Positions 1-8,503 of a DNA stretch of 64,000 nucleotides are shown one piece after another. Where the stretch lies: positions 248,001 to 312,000 of the forward strand of contig NZ_CP131131.1 in NCBI RefSeq assembly GCF_033705735.1, given 5' to 3'. Numbering within the stretch: position 1 is the first letter of the stretch; each line of letters starts with the position of its first letter. Under the pieces are notes generated by a model. That model saw nothing but the letters and a program-made list of their open reading frames with translations. It did not search any database and was not told the origin of the DNA. Both the position numbers and the translations under genes were made by a program. Origin of the DNA: Shinella zoogloeoides (lineage in GTDB: Bacteria; Pseudomonadota; Alphaproteobacteria; Rhizobiales; Rhizobiaceae).

Positions 1-133
1 CACGGCGGCGGCGGGCCTGCGCCCGGGCATGGCGCTGGCGGACATCGCCAACGGCCGGGCGGTGCGCGAGCTTGTCGCCGAGATCGTGCCTACTTGGGCG
101 GTGAAAGCGATGCGCGTTAAAACACAGAATTAG
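1..133 (+). CDS. 3' end of an unidentified gene
   Basis: An open frame enters from the left edge (codons in phase with position 2) and stops at TAG 131-133. The visible 43-residue tail contains GLRPGMALADIANG and ends in AMRVKTQN. The codons are GC-rich in the third position, like the neighbours, which supports real coding. It converges on moaB with a 9-base gap. I do not recognise the family from this fragment; the rest lies outside the window. Confidence 0.5.
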   Translation, partial: TAAAGLRPGMALADIANGRAVRELVAEIVPTWAVKAMRVKTQN

Positions 134-142
134 AGAGTGCGG

Positions 143-691
143 TCAGCCGGGCGAGCGTTTCAGATGCTCGTCGAGGCGCGGCATGATTTCCACGAAATTG
201 CAGGGCATGTGGCGATAGTCGAGCTGCGCCTTGAGGATGCCGTCCCAGGCGTCCTTGCAGGCGCCGGGCGAGCCCGGCAGCACGAAGACGAAGGTGGCGT
301 TGAGGACGCCGCCGGTCGCGCGCGACTGGATCGTCGAGGTACCGATCTTGTCGTAGGAGATGCGGTGGAAGACCTCGGAAAAGCCGTCCATGCGCTTCTC
401 GAAGATCGGCTCCAGCGCCTCCGGCGTCACGTCGCGGCCGGTAAAGCCGGTGCCGCCGGTGGTGATGATCACATCGATCGCCTCCTCACGCGTCCAAGCC
501 TCCACCCGGGCGCGGATCGCGCCGACATCGTCCGGCGCGATGGCGCGGGCGACGAGGCGGTGGCCGGCATCGGCGATGCGTGCGGCGAGCGTATCGCCGG
601 AGCGGTCGGTCTCGGGCGTTCGCGTATCGGAGACCGTGAGCACGGCGATGCCGACGGGAATGAAGGGTCTCGTTTCGTCAAGCTTCGCCAT
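143..691 (-). CDS. moaB: Molybdenum cofactor biosynthesis protein MoaB
   Basis: A 182-residue protein of the MogA/MoaB molybdopterin-binding fold. Visible family motifs are TVSDTRT (residues 19-25), the TTGGTG loop (77-82) followed by GRDVT, and LPGSPGA (138-144). The family binds or adenylylates molybdopterin in the cytoplasm during molybdenum cofactor synthesis. The ATG at 691 was chosen because it starts MAKLDETRPF just before the conserved domain; the open frame runs further upstream but that part is a shadow of ispE. It overlaps the end of ispE by 14 bases, so the two are probably co-transcribed. No other moa or moe gene is in the window. Confidence 0.9.
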   Translation of the reverse strand: MAKLDETRPFIPVGIAVLTVSDTRTPETDRSGDTLAARIADAGHRLVARAIAPDDVGAIRARVEAWTREEAIDVIITTGGTGFTGRDVTPEALEPIFEKRMDGFSEVFHRISYDKIGTSTIQSRATGGVLNATFVFVLPGSPGACKDAWDGILKAQLDYRHMPCNFVEIMPRLDEHLKRSPG

Positions 692-1574
692 CGCTGCCTC
701 CGATTGTCCGGGTGGCGGTGACGAACCAGCGGGGATGGCGCTGCGCCAGCATCGCCGCCGCCGCTTCCGCCGCCGCCTCGCTCGTATATAGCGCGAAGCA
801 GGTGGCGCCGGAACCGGACATGCGCACCACGCGTGCATCCGTCGCGGCAAGGCTTTCCGCGACCAGGGAAATCTCCGGGCAGAGGTCGCGGGCGGGAGGC
901 TCTAGGTCGTTGCGCAGGCCGCCGATGGCATCGAGCCAGCCGGCAGGCGCGTCGTTCATGACGAGCGGCGGATTGTGTCGGGAGGCGAGCGCCTTGAAGA
1001 CCGCGGGCGTGGAAACGCCGACCAGCGGATTGACCAGCACCATCGCCAGCGCCGGCAGGGCGAGGGGCGTGATATCCTCGCCGATGCCGCGGGCGATCAG
1101 CGGGCGGCCGGCAAGGCACATCGGCACGTCCGCGCCGAGCCCGAGGGCGAGCGCCTCGCGCTCCCCGTGCGGCAGGCGGGTCTGCCAGAGCGCCTCAAGA
1201 GCGCGCAGCGTCGCCGCCGCATCCGCCGAGCCGCCGCCGATGCCGGAGGCGATGGGCAGGTTCTTTTCGAGATGGATGTGGACGGGCGGGGCGGCCTTGC
1301 CGTGCCGGGCGAACGCAGCGCGCAGGCGGTCCCGAGCACGGATGACGAGGTTGTCGCCCTCTGCAGCAAGGGTCTCGGAAAAGCGGCCGGAAAGCGTGAA
1401 GCGGTCTTCGGCCGCGGGCGACAGGCCGATGCGGTCGCCGAAGGCGGCGAAGGTCACGAGACTGTCGAGGAGGTGGTAGCCATCCTCGCGCCGGCCGACC
1501 ACGGCGAGCGCGAGGTTGATCTTGGCCGGTGCCGGTTCGACAACGGCAAAGCCCGAAAGGCTTTCGGCGAGCAT
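678..1574 (-). CDS. ispE: 4-diphosphocytidyl-2-C-methyl-D-erythritol kinase
   Basis: A 298-residue GHMP kinase. It phosphorylates CDP-methylerythritol at the 2-hydroxyl with ATP in the MEP pathway to IPP and DMAPP. The N-terminal AKINL signature (17-21), the ATP-binding loop PIASGIGGGSADAAATL (107-123) and the C-terminal RMSGSGATCFALY segment are all present and intact, and the length is normal for IspE. The start lies 4 bases after the stop of the upstream TPR gene, and the 3' end overlaps moaB, so TPR-ispE-moaB looks like one transcription unit. dxs and ispH of the same pathway also lie in this window, at separate sites. Confidence 0.95.
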   Translation of the reverse strand: MLAESLSGFAVVEPAPAKINLALAVVGRREDGYHLLDSLVTFAAFGDRIGLSPAAEDRFTLSGRFSETLAAEGDNLVIRARDRLRAAFARHGKAAPPVHIHLEKNLPIASGIGGGSADAAATLRALEALWQTRLPHGEREALALGLGADVPMCLAGRPLIARGIGEDITPLALPALAMVLVNPLVGVSTPAVFKALASRHNPPLVMNDAPAGWLDAIGGLRNDLEPPARDLCPEISLVAESLAATDARVVRMSGSGATCFALYTSEAAAEAAAAMLAQRHPRWFVTATRTIGGSDGEA

Positions 1575-1578
1575 CGCG

Positions 1579-3429
1579 TCAGGACTTGCGGTCTGTCGCC
1601 TTGCCTTCCGGCGAGGTGTTCTGCGCGGGCTTGTCGTCCTTGGCTTCCGCGGAGGCAGGGACGGTTTTCGGCAGGTCCGGCAGGCCGTTCTCGACCTTCA
1701 GTTTGATCTTGGGTATCTCCGCTTCTTCCGGCTTCAGGCCGAGCGCGCGGTTCCACTGGAAGGTGGCTTCCAGCTTGCGGCCGACGCGCCAGTAGGCATC
1801 GCCCAGGTGATCGTTGATGGTCGGGTCGCCGGCCTTGAGTTCGGCCGCCCGTTCCAGTTCCGCCACCGCGTCATCGAAGCGGCCCATGCGATAATAGGCC
1901 CAGCCGAGCGAATCGACGATATAGCCGTCGTCGGGCTTGAGGCTCACCGCCTTGCGGATCATGTCCAGGCCCTCGTCGAGGTTCAGGTTCATGTCCACCC
2001 AGGAATAGCCGAGATAGTTCAGCACCTGCGGCTGGTCCGGATTGAGCTCCAGCGCCTTGCGGAAGTTGGGCTCGGCCTTGTCCCATTCCTTCAGGCGTTC
2101 ATAGGCGATGCCGCGCTGGAAGAAGATGGTCCAATGGGTGCGCTGCGGCACGGAGCCGATGACGTCGACGGCCTTGTCGTAGAGCGCGCCCATCGCCTTG
2201 TAGTCCTTGGCGTCGGAAAGCACACTGCCGAGCGCCAGATAGGAGCGCAGGTCGGAGGGATCGGCATCGATCAGCTCCTGAAGATGCTTCCTGGCATCGT
2301 CGGGCTTGCCGGTGTCGTTGAGGTTGAGGCCGAGCTGCAGCTCGGAAATGCGGCGCATCGGCGACTTTTCCGGCACGGCGCGGTAATATTCGATCGCCTT
2401 TTCCGGCTTCTTCTGGGTCTCGGCAAGGCCGCCCAGAAGCACCAGCACATCGTCGCTGTCGGGATCGAGCGCGTGGGCGGCCTGCAGATAGAGCGAGACG
2501 ATGTCTTCCGCGCCCTCGCGGTTCAGCGCCCCGCCAATGGAGAAGAGCACGGCGGCGGCGCCCTGCGCGGCGGTGCGTACCTGCTGCTCCTGCTTGTCGC
2601 CGGCCTCGATGCTCTGGCGAAGCGCCTTCAGCGGCGCATAGCTGTTGACGAAGTTGTCGCCGACGGAAACCGCGTCGAGCGCCTTCTGCCTGTTGCCCTC
2701 GCGCGCTTCCAGCCGCGCCAGCGCCATCACGGCGCGCAGGAACGTGTCGGGCGCGGCGCTCGCGCCGTTACGGTCGAGGATCGCCTCGTTGAGCCGTGCG
2801 CGGGCCGTCGTCTTATCTCCCGCGGCAGCCGCCAGCGCGCCGGCATGGTAGTTCTTGAAGATGGCGAGCCATTCCGGTCCTTGCATGCCGCTGATGAGCT
2901 TCAGCGCTTCCTTCGGCTTGCCGTCGCCGAACTTGGCCCAGGCAAGCAGCAGGTCGTTCATCATGCGGTCGAGATCGTTCGGGCCCTTGTAGGCGAGGAT
3001 CTTTTCCGCGGTCTTGTATTCGCGCTTGCGGATCGCCTCCATGGCGCGCACGACCGAGGTGATGCGCTCGACGGCCGGATCGTTCTTCAGCGTGTCGGCG
3101 AGCTTCACGCCTTCGGAGAAGTCGCCGTTCATCAGGTGCGTTACCATCAGGCGCTGCTTGACGTCCGAATTGGTCGGGTCGAACTGCAGCGCGATCTTGT
3201 AGAGCGTGACGGCGGTCTCGTAGTCCTTGTCGAAATCCGCGGTGCGGGCGGCGAGGAACGCGCCCGAGAAGGTGTTGACGCTGAGCGGATCGAACGGCGT
3301 TTCCTCCGCGGCGGCTGTGGCCGCTGCTGCGGGCTTGTCCTCCGCGAATGCCGCCAGAGGACCGGTGAGCGCGATGCTGGCCGCAATCGCCACGCCGGAA
3401 AGAAGCCGAAGGAGAAGGGAATGCCGCAT
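1579..3429 (-). CDS. Secreted tetratricopeptide repeat protein
   Basis: A 616-residue protein starting MRHSLLLRLLSG with an N-terminal signal peptide (hydrophobic stretch about residues 5-25, Ala-rich cleavage region), so it is exported to the periplasm or envelope. The rest is alpha-helical TPR repeats; clear units include AYERLKEWDKAEPNFRKALE and AYYRMGRFDDAVAELERAAE near the C-terminus. Such repeats scaffold protein-protein contacts; no catalytic domain is visible. The ATG at 3429 is preceded by AAAGG at good spacing and by a signal sequence, while the open frame upstream is not convincing. It is the first gene of a probable TPR-ispE-moaB unit. The exact partner is unknown. Confidence 0.85.
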   Translation of the reverse strand: MRHSLLLRLLSGVAIAASIALTGPLAAFAEDKPAAAATAAAEETPFDPLSVNTFSGAFLAARTADFDKDYETAVTLYKIALQFDPTNSDVKQRLMVTHLMNGDFSEGVKLADTLKNDPAVERITSVVRAMEAIRKREYKTAEKILAYKGPNDLDRMMNDLLLAWAKFGDGKPKEALKLISGMQGPEWLAIFKNYHAGALAAAAGDKTTARARLNEAILDRNGASAAPDTFLRAVMALARLEAREGNRQKALDAVSVGDNFVNSYAPLKALRQSIEAGDKQEQQVRTAAQGAAAVLFSIGGALNREGAEDIVSLYLQAAHALDPDSDDVLVLLGGLAETQKKPEKAIEYYRAVPEKSPMRRISELQLGLNLNDTGKPDDARKHLQELIDADPSDLRSYLALGSVLSDAKDYKAMGALYDKAVDVIGSVPQRTHWTIFFQRGIAYERLKEWDKAEPNFRKALELNPDQPQVLNYLGYSWVDMNLNLDEGLDMIRKAVSLKPDDGYIVDSLGWAYYRMGRFDDAVAELERAAELKAGDPTINDHLGDAYWRVGRKLEATFQWNRALGLKPEEAEIPKIKLKVENGLPDLPKTVPASAEAKDDKPAQNTSPEGKATDRKS

Positions 3430-3570
3430 CAAAATGCCTTTCGCCGGAAGGTATGGAGTTCGCCCCGAGCCGCGCATGGCACATCGTGCCACGATGGCGC
3501 CCAAATCAGTCACGGACTCGTGACGGCAGAGAATGGCTTTTTTGGCGCGGTGCGGCAAGAAAATCCTGCC

Positions 3571-3588
3571 GCCCGCGTTTTCGCGGGC
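3571..3588 (-). terminator. Hairpin just after the polyprenyl synthase gene
   Basis: A perfect 7-bp stem GCCCGCG/CGCGGGC with a 4-base loop lies 4 bases beyond the stop codon of the polyprenyl diphosphate synthase gene. A second hairpin (GCGGCA/TGCCGC) follows on the minus strand. There is no clean U-tract, so intrinsic termination is plausible but not certain. Confidence 0.45.
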
Positions 3589-3592
3589 CGGG

Positions 3593-4609
3593 TCAGCTGA
3601 CGCGGGCGATCGAGAAGTCGATGACCTCGAGCAGCGCGTCCTTCCAGGGCGAGGCCGGCAGTGGGGCGAGCGCGTCGCGGGCAATCATGCCGTAGTGCTG
3701 GGCGCGGGCGATGGTGTCGGCAAGGCCGCCATAGCGGGTGATGAGGCCGAGCGCGCGCTCCAGATTGGCATCGTCGCTGTTGCCGCCCTCGATGGCCTCG
3801 CGCCAGAAGGCGCGGTCTTCCGCCGTGCCGCGCCGCCAGGCGAGGATGACCGGTAGCGTGATCTTGCCTTCGCGGAAGTCGTCGCCGGTGTTCTTGCCGA
3901 GATCGGCGGCCTTGCCGCCATAGTCCAGCGCATCGTCGACGAGCTGGAAGGCAAGGCCGAGATTCATGCCGTAGGACTTCAGCGCGTTGCGCTCGGCCCG
4001 GCTGGTATTGGCGATGATCGGGCCGACTTCGGCGGCGGCGGCGAAAAGCGCGGCCGTCTTGGCGCGGATGACTTCGAGATAGTCGTCCTCGGTCGTCTCC
4101 ATGTTCTTGGCGACGGAGAGCTGCAGCACCTCGCCCTCCGCGATCACGGTGGCGGCGGTGGAGAGCACGTCGAGCGCTTCCAGCGAGCCGACCTCGACCA
4201 TCATCTTGAAGGCCTGGCCGAGCAGGAAGTCACCGACGAGCACGCTCGCCTGGTTGCCCCAGATCATGCGGGCGGTGGACTTGCCGCGGCGCATGTCGCT
4301 CTCGTCCACGACATCGTCATGCAGCAGCGTCGCCGTGTGCATGAACTCGACGCTGGTGGCGAGCTTGATGTGGTGGTCGCCGTCATAGCCGAACATCGAG
4401 GCGGCCGCGAGCGTCAGCATGGGACGCAGGCGCTTGCCGCCGGAGGAGATCAGATGGTTGGCGACCTCCGGGATCATCTGCACGTCCGAACCGGCCTTCG
4501 ACAGGATGAGCTGGTTCACCCGCTCCATGTCGGCTTTCGTAAGGTCGACGAGCGGCTTCACCGATGCCTGTTTGTTTTTGCCTTCTTCAAGCGGTATCAC
4601 GACGCCCAA
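3593..4609 (-). CDS. ispB: Long-chain polyprenyl (octaprenyl/decaprenyl) diphosphate synthase
   Basis: A 338-residue trans-isoprenyl diphosphate synthase that extends farnesyl diphosphate with IPP to make the ubiquinone side chain. The first aspartate-rich motif DDVVD (98-102) with downstream DMRRGK and the second motif DDALD (225-229) are intact, as is GGKRLRP (58-64). I place the start at a TTG (4609): the conserved sequence begins GVVIPLEEGKNKQ, AGGAG lies about 8 bases upstream, and the resulting length is typical. The longer open frame upstream is a shadow over the DUF2007 gene. Chain length cannot be read from sequence alone; decaprenyl is usual in rhizobia. Confidence 0.9.
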   Translation of the reverse strand: MGVVIPLEEGKNKQASVKPLVDLTKADMERVNQLILSKAGSDVQMIPEVANHLISSGGKRLRPMLTLAAASMFGYDGDHHIKLATSVEFMHTATLLHDDVVDESDMRRGKSTARMIWGNQASVLVGDFLLGQAFKMMVEVGSLEALDVLSTAATVIAEGEVLQLSVAKNMETTEDDYLEVIRAKTAALFAAAAEVGPIIANTSRAERNALKSYGMNLGLAFQLVDDALDYGGKAADLGKNTGDDFREGKITLPVILAWRRGTAEDRAFWREAIEGGNSDDANLERALGLITRYGGLADTIARAQHYGMIARDALAPLPASPWKDALLEVIDFSIARVS

Positions 4610-4717
4610 ATGCCCGGACTCCTGTTCATTTTTGTTGAAAGACAATAGAAAGCGGGGCCTTCTGCGGCAAGAGGCGAATTGTCCCGCCCTCGGAATTAAG
4701 GCTGGAAAAAGACCGGA

Positions 4718-4939
4718 ATGATCGAACTGATCCGTACCAACGACGCCGTCCTGCTCTCCTTTGCGGAAAGCCTGATGAAGGAGGCGGGTATCCACTGCCT
4801 CATCGCCGACCAGGGCATGAGCATTCTCGAAGGCTCCCTCGGCATGCTGCCGCGCCGCTTCCTGGTGGAGGCGGACCGTGAGGACGAGGCACGGCGCATC
4901 CTCACGGATGCGGGGCTTGGGGTGGAGTTGCGGCCGTGA
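4718..4939 (+). CDS. DUF2007 domain-containing protein
   Basis: A 73-residue protein beginning MIELIRTNDAVLLSFAESLM and ending in RRILTDAGLGVELRP. The pattern, a short N-terminal strand, a helix that 'looks up' an older residue set, and a final DEARRIL helix, fits the DUF2007 family of small putative signal-transducing proteins. It is divergent from the polyprenyl synthase gene with about 108 bases between the starts, which must hold both promoters. It is followed by a palindromic repeat and then by the tRNA methyltransferase gene. The molecular role of the family is not established. Confidence 0.8.
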   Translation: MIELIRTNDAVLLSFAESLMKEAGIHCLIADQGMSILEGSLGMLPRRFLVEADREDEARRILTDAGLGVELRP

Positions 4940-4957
4940 GCATGTGGGCGGGCAAGT

Positions 4958-5118
4958 GCCCCTCATCCGGCTGCCGCCACCTTCTCCCCGCAAGCGGGGA
5001 GAAGGGGAATGCCGCCCGGCTTTCCCAAGTCAGAAGACATTCGCCCTTGCCCAAAACCTCGCCGCTTGTCCCTTCTCCCCGCCTGCGGGGAGAAGGTGGC
5101 GGCAGCCGGATGAGGGGC
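4958..5118. repeat. Interspersed palindromic repeat, family A
   Basis: Two long arms (GCCCCTCATCC...GGGGAGAAGG at the left and its near reverse complement at the right) flank a variable spacer. Each arm itself contains the small palindrome CTTCTCCCCGC-N-GCGGGGAGAAG. Similar units occur near 9.5, 32.3/33.6, 36.9, 44.7, 57.4 and 59.0 kb. It lies between two genes on the same strand. Confidence 0.9.
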
Positions 5119-5174
5119 ATGGGGCGCTGCCCAGGTGCCGCCTCCCACTCGTTCTCCGCCAAGGCTCCCCACCC

Positions 5175-5954
5175 ATGACCGTCCGCGAAACCGTCGACGC
5201 CTTCCACTATGGCCGCTTCCACATCGTCCAGCCGAAGGGCATAGGCCATCGCTCCGGCATGGATGCGATGCTGCTCGCCGCGCTTGTCGCGGGTGAGGGG
5301 CCGATGCGTGTCGCCGACCTCGGGGCCGGGGCGGGGGCGGCCGGCCTCGCCGTCGCCTCGCGCCTTGACAAGGCGGAGGTGGCGCTTGTCGAGCGCTCGC
5401 CGCTGATGGCCGGCTTTGCCCGCAAGACGCTGGCGCTTACCGCGAATGCCGCCCTTGCGGGCCGCGTCTCGGTGCTGGAGGCGGATGTCTCCCTTTCCGG
5501 CAAGGCGCGCATCGCGGCCGGCCTTCTCGACGACGTCTACGACCACGTCATCATGAACCCGCCCTTCAACGACCGCACCGACAGCCGCACGCCCGATGCC
5601 CTGAAGGCGGAAGCCCATGCGATGGAGCATGACCTCTTCGAGCGCTGGATCAAGACAGCGGGCGCGATCATGAAGCCCGGCGGCCAGCTCTCCCTCATCG
5701 CCCGTCCGCAATCCATCGCCGAAATCATCACCGCCTGCGGCCGCCGCTTCGGCGGCATCGAGATCACCGCCCTCCACGCCCACGCCGGAGAAGTGGCGCT
5801 GCGCATCCTCGTCACGGCCATCAAGGGCTCGCGCAGTAAGCTTGCGCTGCGCATGCCGCTCGTCATGCACGAGCCCGGCCAGCACGACTTCACCCCCTTC
5901 GTCGACGACCTCAATAACGGCCTTGCGGCCTATCCGCGCCTGCCGAGGGCCTGA
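5175..5954 (+). CDS. tRNA1(Val) (adenine37-N6)-methyltransferase-like protein
   Basis: A 259-residue class I SAM-dependent methyltransferase. The SAM-binding DLGAGAG motif (48-54) and the NPPF catalytic motif (128-131) typical of N6-adenine methyltransferases are present, and the overall layout (GHRSGMDAMLLAA near residue 24, NPPF, short C-terminal region) matches the TrmN6/YfiC family that methylates A37 of a valine tRNA. I chose ATG 5175 (MTVRETVDAFHYGRF), because upstream sequence in the same frame is the palindromic repeat. Substrate assignment rests on the family resemblance only. Confidence 0.85.
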   Translation: MTVRETVDAFHYGRFHIVQPKGIGHRSGMDAMLLAALVAGEGPMRVADLGAGAGAAGLAVASRLDKAEVALVERSPLMAGFARKTLALTANAALAGRVSVLEADVSLSGKARIAAGLLDDVYDHVIMNPPFNDRTDSRTPDALKAEAHAMEHDLFERWIKTAGAIMKPGGQLSLIARPQSIAEIITACGRRFGGIEITALHAHAGEVALRILVTAIKGSRSKLALRMPLVMHEPGQHDFTPFVDDLNNGLAAYPRLPRA

Positions 5955-6032
5955 TTTTTCAGGCGTGGCATTGCGTTTTTTCCGGCCATGCATACATCTG
6001 CCGGGCAACCGAACAGGAGACAGGGTCGCGCG

Positions 6033-6908
6033 ATGGCCGGATTTTTGAAGAGACTGGTGCCGAAGAAGTTCCGCAAGGAAGGGGTCGTCATTCCGGTCGT
6101 CCGGCTGCAGGGTGCGATCATGACGGGCGGCAGCCAGTTCCGGCCGGCGCTGAACCTCGCCGGCGTCGCCACGGCGCTGGACAAGGCCTTCGCCTACAAG
6201 GATGCGCCGGCGGTCGCCGTCTCCATCAATTCGCCCGGCGGCTCGCCGGTGCAGTCGCGTCTGATCTTCCAGCGCATCCGCGATCTTGCGGCCGAGAAGG
6301 GCAAGCAGGTGCTCGTCTTCGTCGAGGACGTCGCGGCTTCCGGCGGCTACATGATCGCGCTGGCGGGCGACGAGATCTTCGCCGATCCCACCTCCATCGT
6401 CGGCTCGATCGGCGTCGTCTCGGGCGGCTTCGGCTTCCCGGAAATGTTGAAGAAGATCGGCGTCGAGCGGCGCGTCTATACCGCCGGCACCAACAAGGCG
6501 ATCCTCGATCCGTTCCAGCCGGAGCGGGAGAACGAGATCGAATACCTCAAATCCCTCCAGCTCGAGATCCATCAGGTCTTCATCGACATGGTGAAGGCGC
6601 GGCGCGGGGCAAGGCTTGCCGCCGACCCGGACCTGTTCTCCGGCCTGTTCTGGACTGGCACCCGCGGCCGTGCGCTCGGCCTCGTCGATGGTCTCTCCGA
6701 CATGCGCTCGGAACTGAAACGGCGCTACGGGCCGAAGACGCGGCTGGAGCTCGTCTCGGCGCCGAAGGGGCTCTTCGGCCGCAAGACCCCGGGCGTCGGG
6801 GGGCTTTCCGGCGACATGGCGGAGCGTATAGGCTCTGCGGGTGTGGCGACGGTGGCCGACCTTGCGGAGGAAAAGGCGCTGTGGGGTCGCTTCGGCCTTT
6901 CCGGCTAA
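6033..6908 (+). CDS. S49 family signal peptide peptidase (SohB/SppA type)
   Basis: A 291-residue single-domain S49 serine protease. The nucleophile serine sits in ASGGY (Ser103) and the general-base lysine in TNKAILDPF (Lys155); NSPGG (66-70) forms the oxyanion region. This catalytic Ser-Lys dyad family cleaves leftover signal peptides or membrane-associated substrates. No clear N-terminal transmembrane helix is visible from the chosen start MAGFLKRLV, so it may be a soluble or peripheral form, unlike full-length SppA. AGGAGA lies about 12 bases upstream of the ATG. A small membrane protein gene follows 30 bases downstream and is probably co-transcribed. Confidence 0.88.
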   Translation: MAGFLKRLVPKKFRKEGVVIPVVRLQGAIMTGGSQFRPALNLAGVATALDKAFAYKDAPAVAVSINSPGGSPVQSRLIFQRIRDLAAEKGKQVLVFVEDVAASGGYMIALAGDEIFADPTSIVGSIGVVSGGFGFPEMLKKIGVERRVYTAGTNKAILDPFQPERENEIEYLKSLQLEIHQVFIDMVKARRGARLAADPDLFSGLFWTGTRGRALGLVDGLSDMRSELKRRYGPKTRLELVSAPKGLFGRKTPGVGGLSGDMAERIGSAGVATVADLAEEKALWGRFGLSG

Positions 6909-6938
6909 GGCGCCGACAAAACGATAAGGGGAGGGGCG

Positions 6939-7130
6939 ATGGCCCAGATCATCTTTCTGCTTCTGGTCGTCGGGCTTGCCTGGTACGGCTATCGCAAGTT
7001 CGTGACCGATGCCGAGCGGCTGAGCAAGCAACGCCGCCGCACCGAGGAGGAGCGCCGCACCGGGGCGACGGGCACGCTCGTCAAGGATCCGGAGACCGGC
7101 GAATACCGTTTGCGCCGCGACGACGAGTAG
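6939..7130 (+). CDS. Small single-pass membrane protein
   Basis: A 63-residue protein with an N-terminal transmembrane helix (AQIIFLLLVVGLAWYGY, about residues 2-18) followed by a basic, Arg/Lys/Glu-rich region and a C-terminal TLVKDPETGEYRL motif. The arrangement (TM, charged linker, short 'VKDP..G.Y' tail) resembles small conserved proteins of the PP0621 type, but that is tentative. A GGGGAGGG Shine-Dalgarno precedes the ATG. It lies 30 bases behind the S49 peptidase gene, suggesting an operon. The function is unknown. Confidence 0.75.
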   Translation: MAQIIFLLLVVGLAWYGYRKFVTDAERLSKQRRRTEEERRTGATGTLVKDPETGEYRLRRDDE

Positions 7131-7339
7131 CGTCGCGGCACGCCTCCGTCCTGCGGCGGGACTGGCGGAAAGAGGCCCCTCGTGCCGTTCCGGCACATTA
7201 ACCATGCCCCGTAAGGTTAACGGCGTATTTATCCGTTTGCGGACGTTCCCCGCCGTTGCGCCCGCGCGCAGGCAGGGCGATCTGTGGGCCAGGGTTGCAT
7301 GATGCGGCCCGTGACGTGTTCGCATGAACGGAGTTACCC

Positions 7340-8410
7340 ATGGCCTCGCTCGATCTCGACCGGATCAACACCATCGTCGTGACCGGTGGCGCGGGCTTTG
7401 TCGGCTCGCATATCGTCGACGATCTCCTGGTGCATTGCCCGCAGGCGCGCATCCGCGTGCTCGACGCCTTCACCTATGCCGCAGACATGTCGCATCTCGA
7501 CGCCGCCTTCCGAACCGGCCGGGTGACGATCCAGCAGGGCGACGTCGGCAATCTCGATCTCGTGACGGAGATGCTGAAGGATGCCGACCTCGTCGTCCAT
7601 GCGGCCGGCGAAAGCCATGTCGAGCGCGCCTTCGCGGTGCCGGAGCGCTTCACGGTCGCCAATGCGCTCGGCACGCAGGTGCTTGTCGAGGCGATGGGCC
7701 GCCGCCGCGTGCCGCTGATGATCCATGTCGGCACCGCCGAGGTCTATGGCGCCGGCGCGGGTGCGCCGATTGGCGAGAGCGCGCCGCTGTTGCCGGACAA
7801 TCCCTACGGCGCCTCCAAGGCCGCCGCCGAAATGCTGATCGCCGGCCTTCGCCGCTCCTTCGATCTCGATATCCGCGTGCTGCGCCCGGTCAATATCGTC
7901 GGCACGCGGCAGAACACGGAAAAGCTTCTGCCGCGCTTCCTCGAAATGGCGGCCGTCGGCCAGCCGCTTCCGGTGCATGGCGAGGGGCGCCAGACGCGCG
8001 CCTTCGTCACGATCGCCGATTTCTGCGCGGCGCTGAGGACGGTCGTCACCCGCGGAGCGGAAAACGCCACCTACAATGTGGCGGGCGACGATCTTCACGA
8101 CATCCTCTCCATCGCCCGTATGGTGCTCGAGGCCGTTCAGGACCCGGTCGCGGGCGTCGCCTTCACCGAGGGCCGGCCGGGCGATGCCGGCCGTTCGCCG
8201 CTCGATACAAGCGCGCTACAGGCGCTCGGCTGGCGGGCGGCGGGCACGCTGCGCCGCGAACTGCCGATGCTGGCCGCCTGGTACGGTGCCCGCGTGCCGG
8301 GCGGCGCGCGTCGCCGCATCCGCGGCGTGCCCGGTCTTGCGCCGCAGCGGGTGCAGGCCGTCACGCAGGCCGCGGGCTCCGGCCTCTTCCGTTCGCTGGA
8401 GCGCCATTGA
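7340..8410 (+). CDS. NAD-dependent epimerase/dehydratase (dTDP-glucose 4,6-dehydratase-like)
   Basis: A 356-residue short-chain dehydrogenase of the extended type. The Rossmann motif TGGAGFVG (15-22) and the catalytic YxxxK as YGASK (156-160), with T in the preceding 'HVGTAEVYG' strand, are present. The family converts nucleotide sugars; the order of conserved blocks is closest to RmlB-type dehydratases. The C-terminus carries an extra basic tail (RVPGGARRRIRGVPG and onward) not typical of RmlB. GGAG precedes the start at 5 bases. No other sugar-nucleotide genes adjoin it, so the substrate is open. Confidence 0.82.
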   Translation: MASLDLDRINTIVVTGGAGFVGSHIVDDLLVHCPQARIRVLDAFTYAADMSHLDAAFRTGRVTIQQGDVGNLDLVTEMLKDADLVVHAAGESHVERAFAVPERFTVANALGTQVLVEAMGRRRVPLMIHVGTAEVYGAGAGAPIGESAPLLPDNPYGASKAAAEMLIAGLRRSFDLDIRVLRPVNIVGTRQNTEKLLPRFLEMAAVGQPLPVHGEGRQTRAFVTIADFCAALRTVVTRGAENATYNVAGDDLHDILSIARMVLEAVQDPVAGVAFTEGRPGDAGRSPLDTSALQALGWRAAGTLRRELPMLAAWYGARVPGGARRRIRGVPGLAPQRVQAVTQAAGSGLFRSLERH

Positions 8411-8503
8411 GGCGGCGCCCGCGCCAGGCCGAAACCCTTGACCCATCAGGCGCATCGTGGCACCAGTCCGCAAGCTCTTCCAGAATGCCCGGACACGAAA
8501 CCG

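Noticed and set aside
1516..3600. Very long plus-strand open frame over the TPR gene
   Set aside because: The minus-strand TPR protein has a signal peptide, repeats and a Shine-Dalgarno. The plus frame is Arg/Ala/Leu-rich with no domain: a shadow of high-GC coding DNA.
4902..7325. 807-codon minus-strand frame across the methyltransferase and S49 peptidase genes
   Set aside because: No domain is seen; the true genes on the plus strand have intact catalytic motifs.
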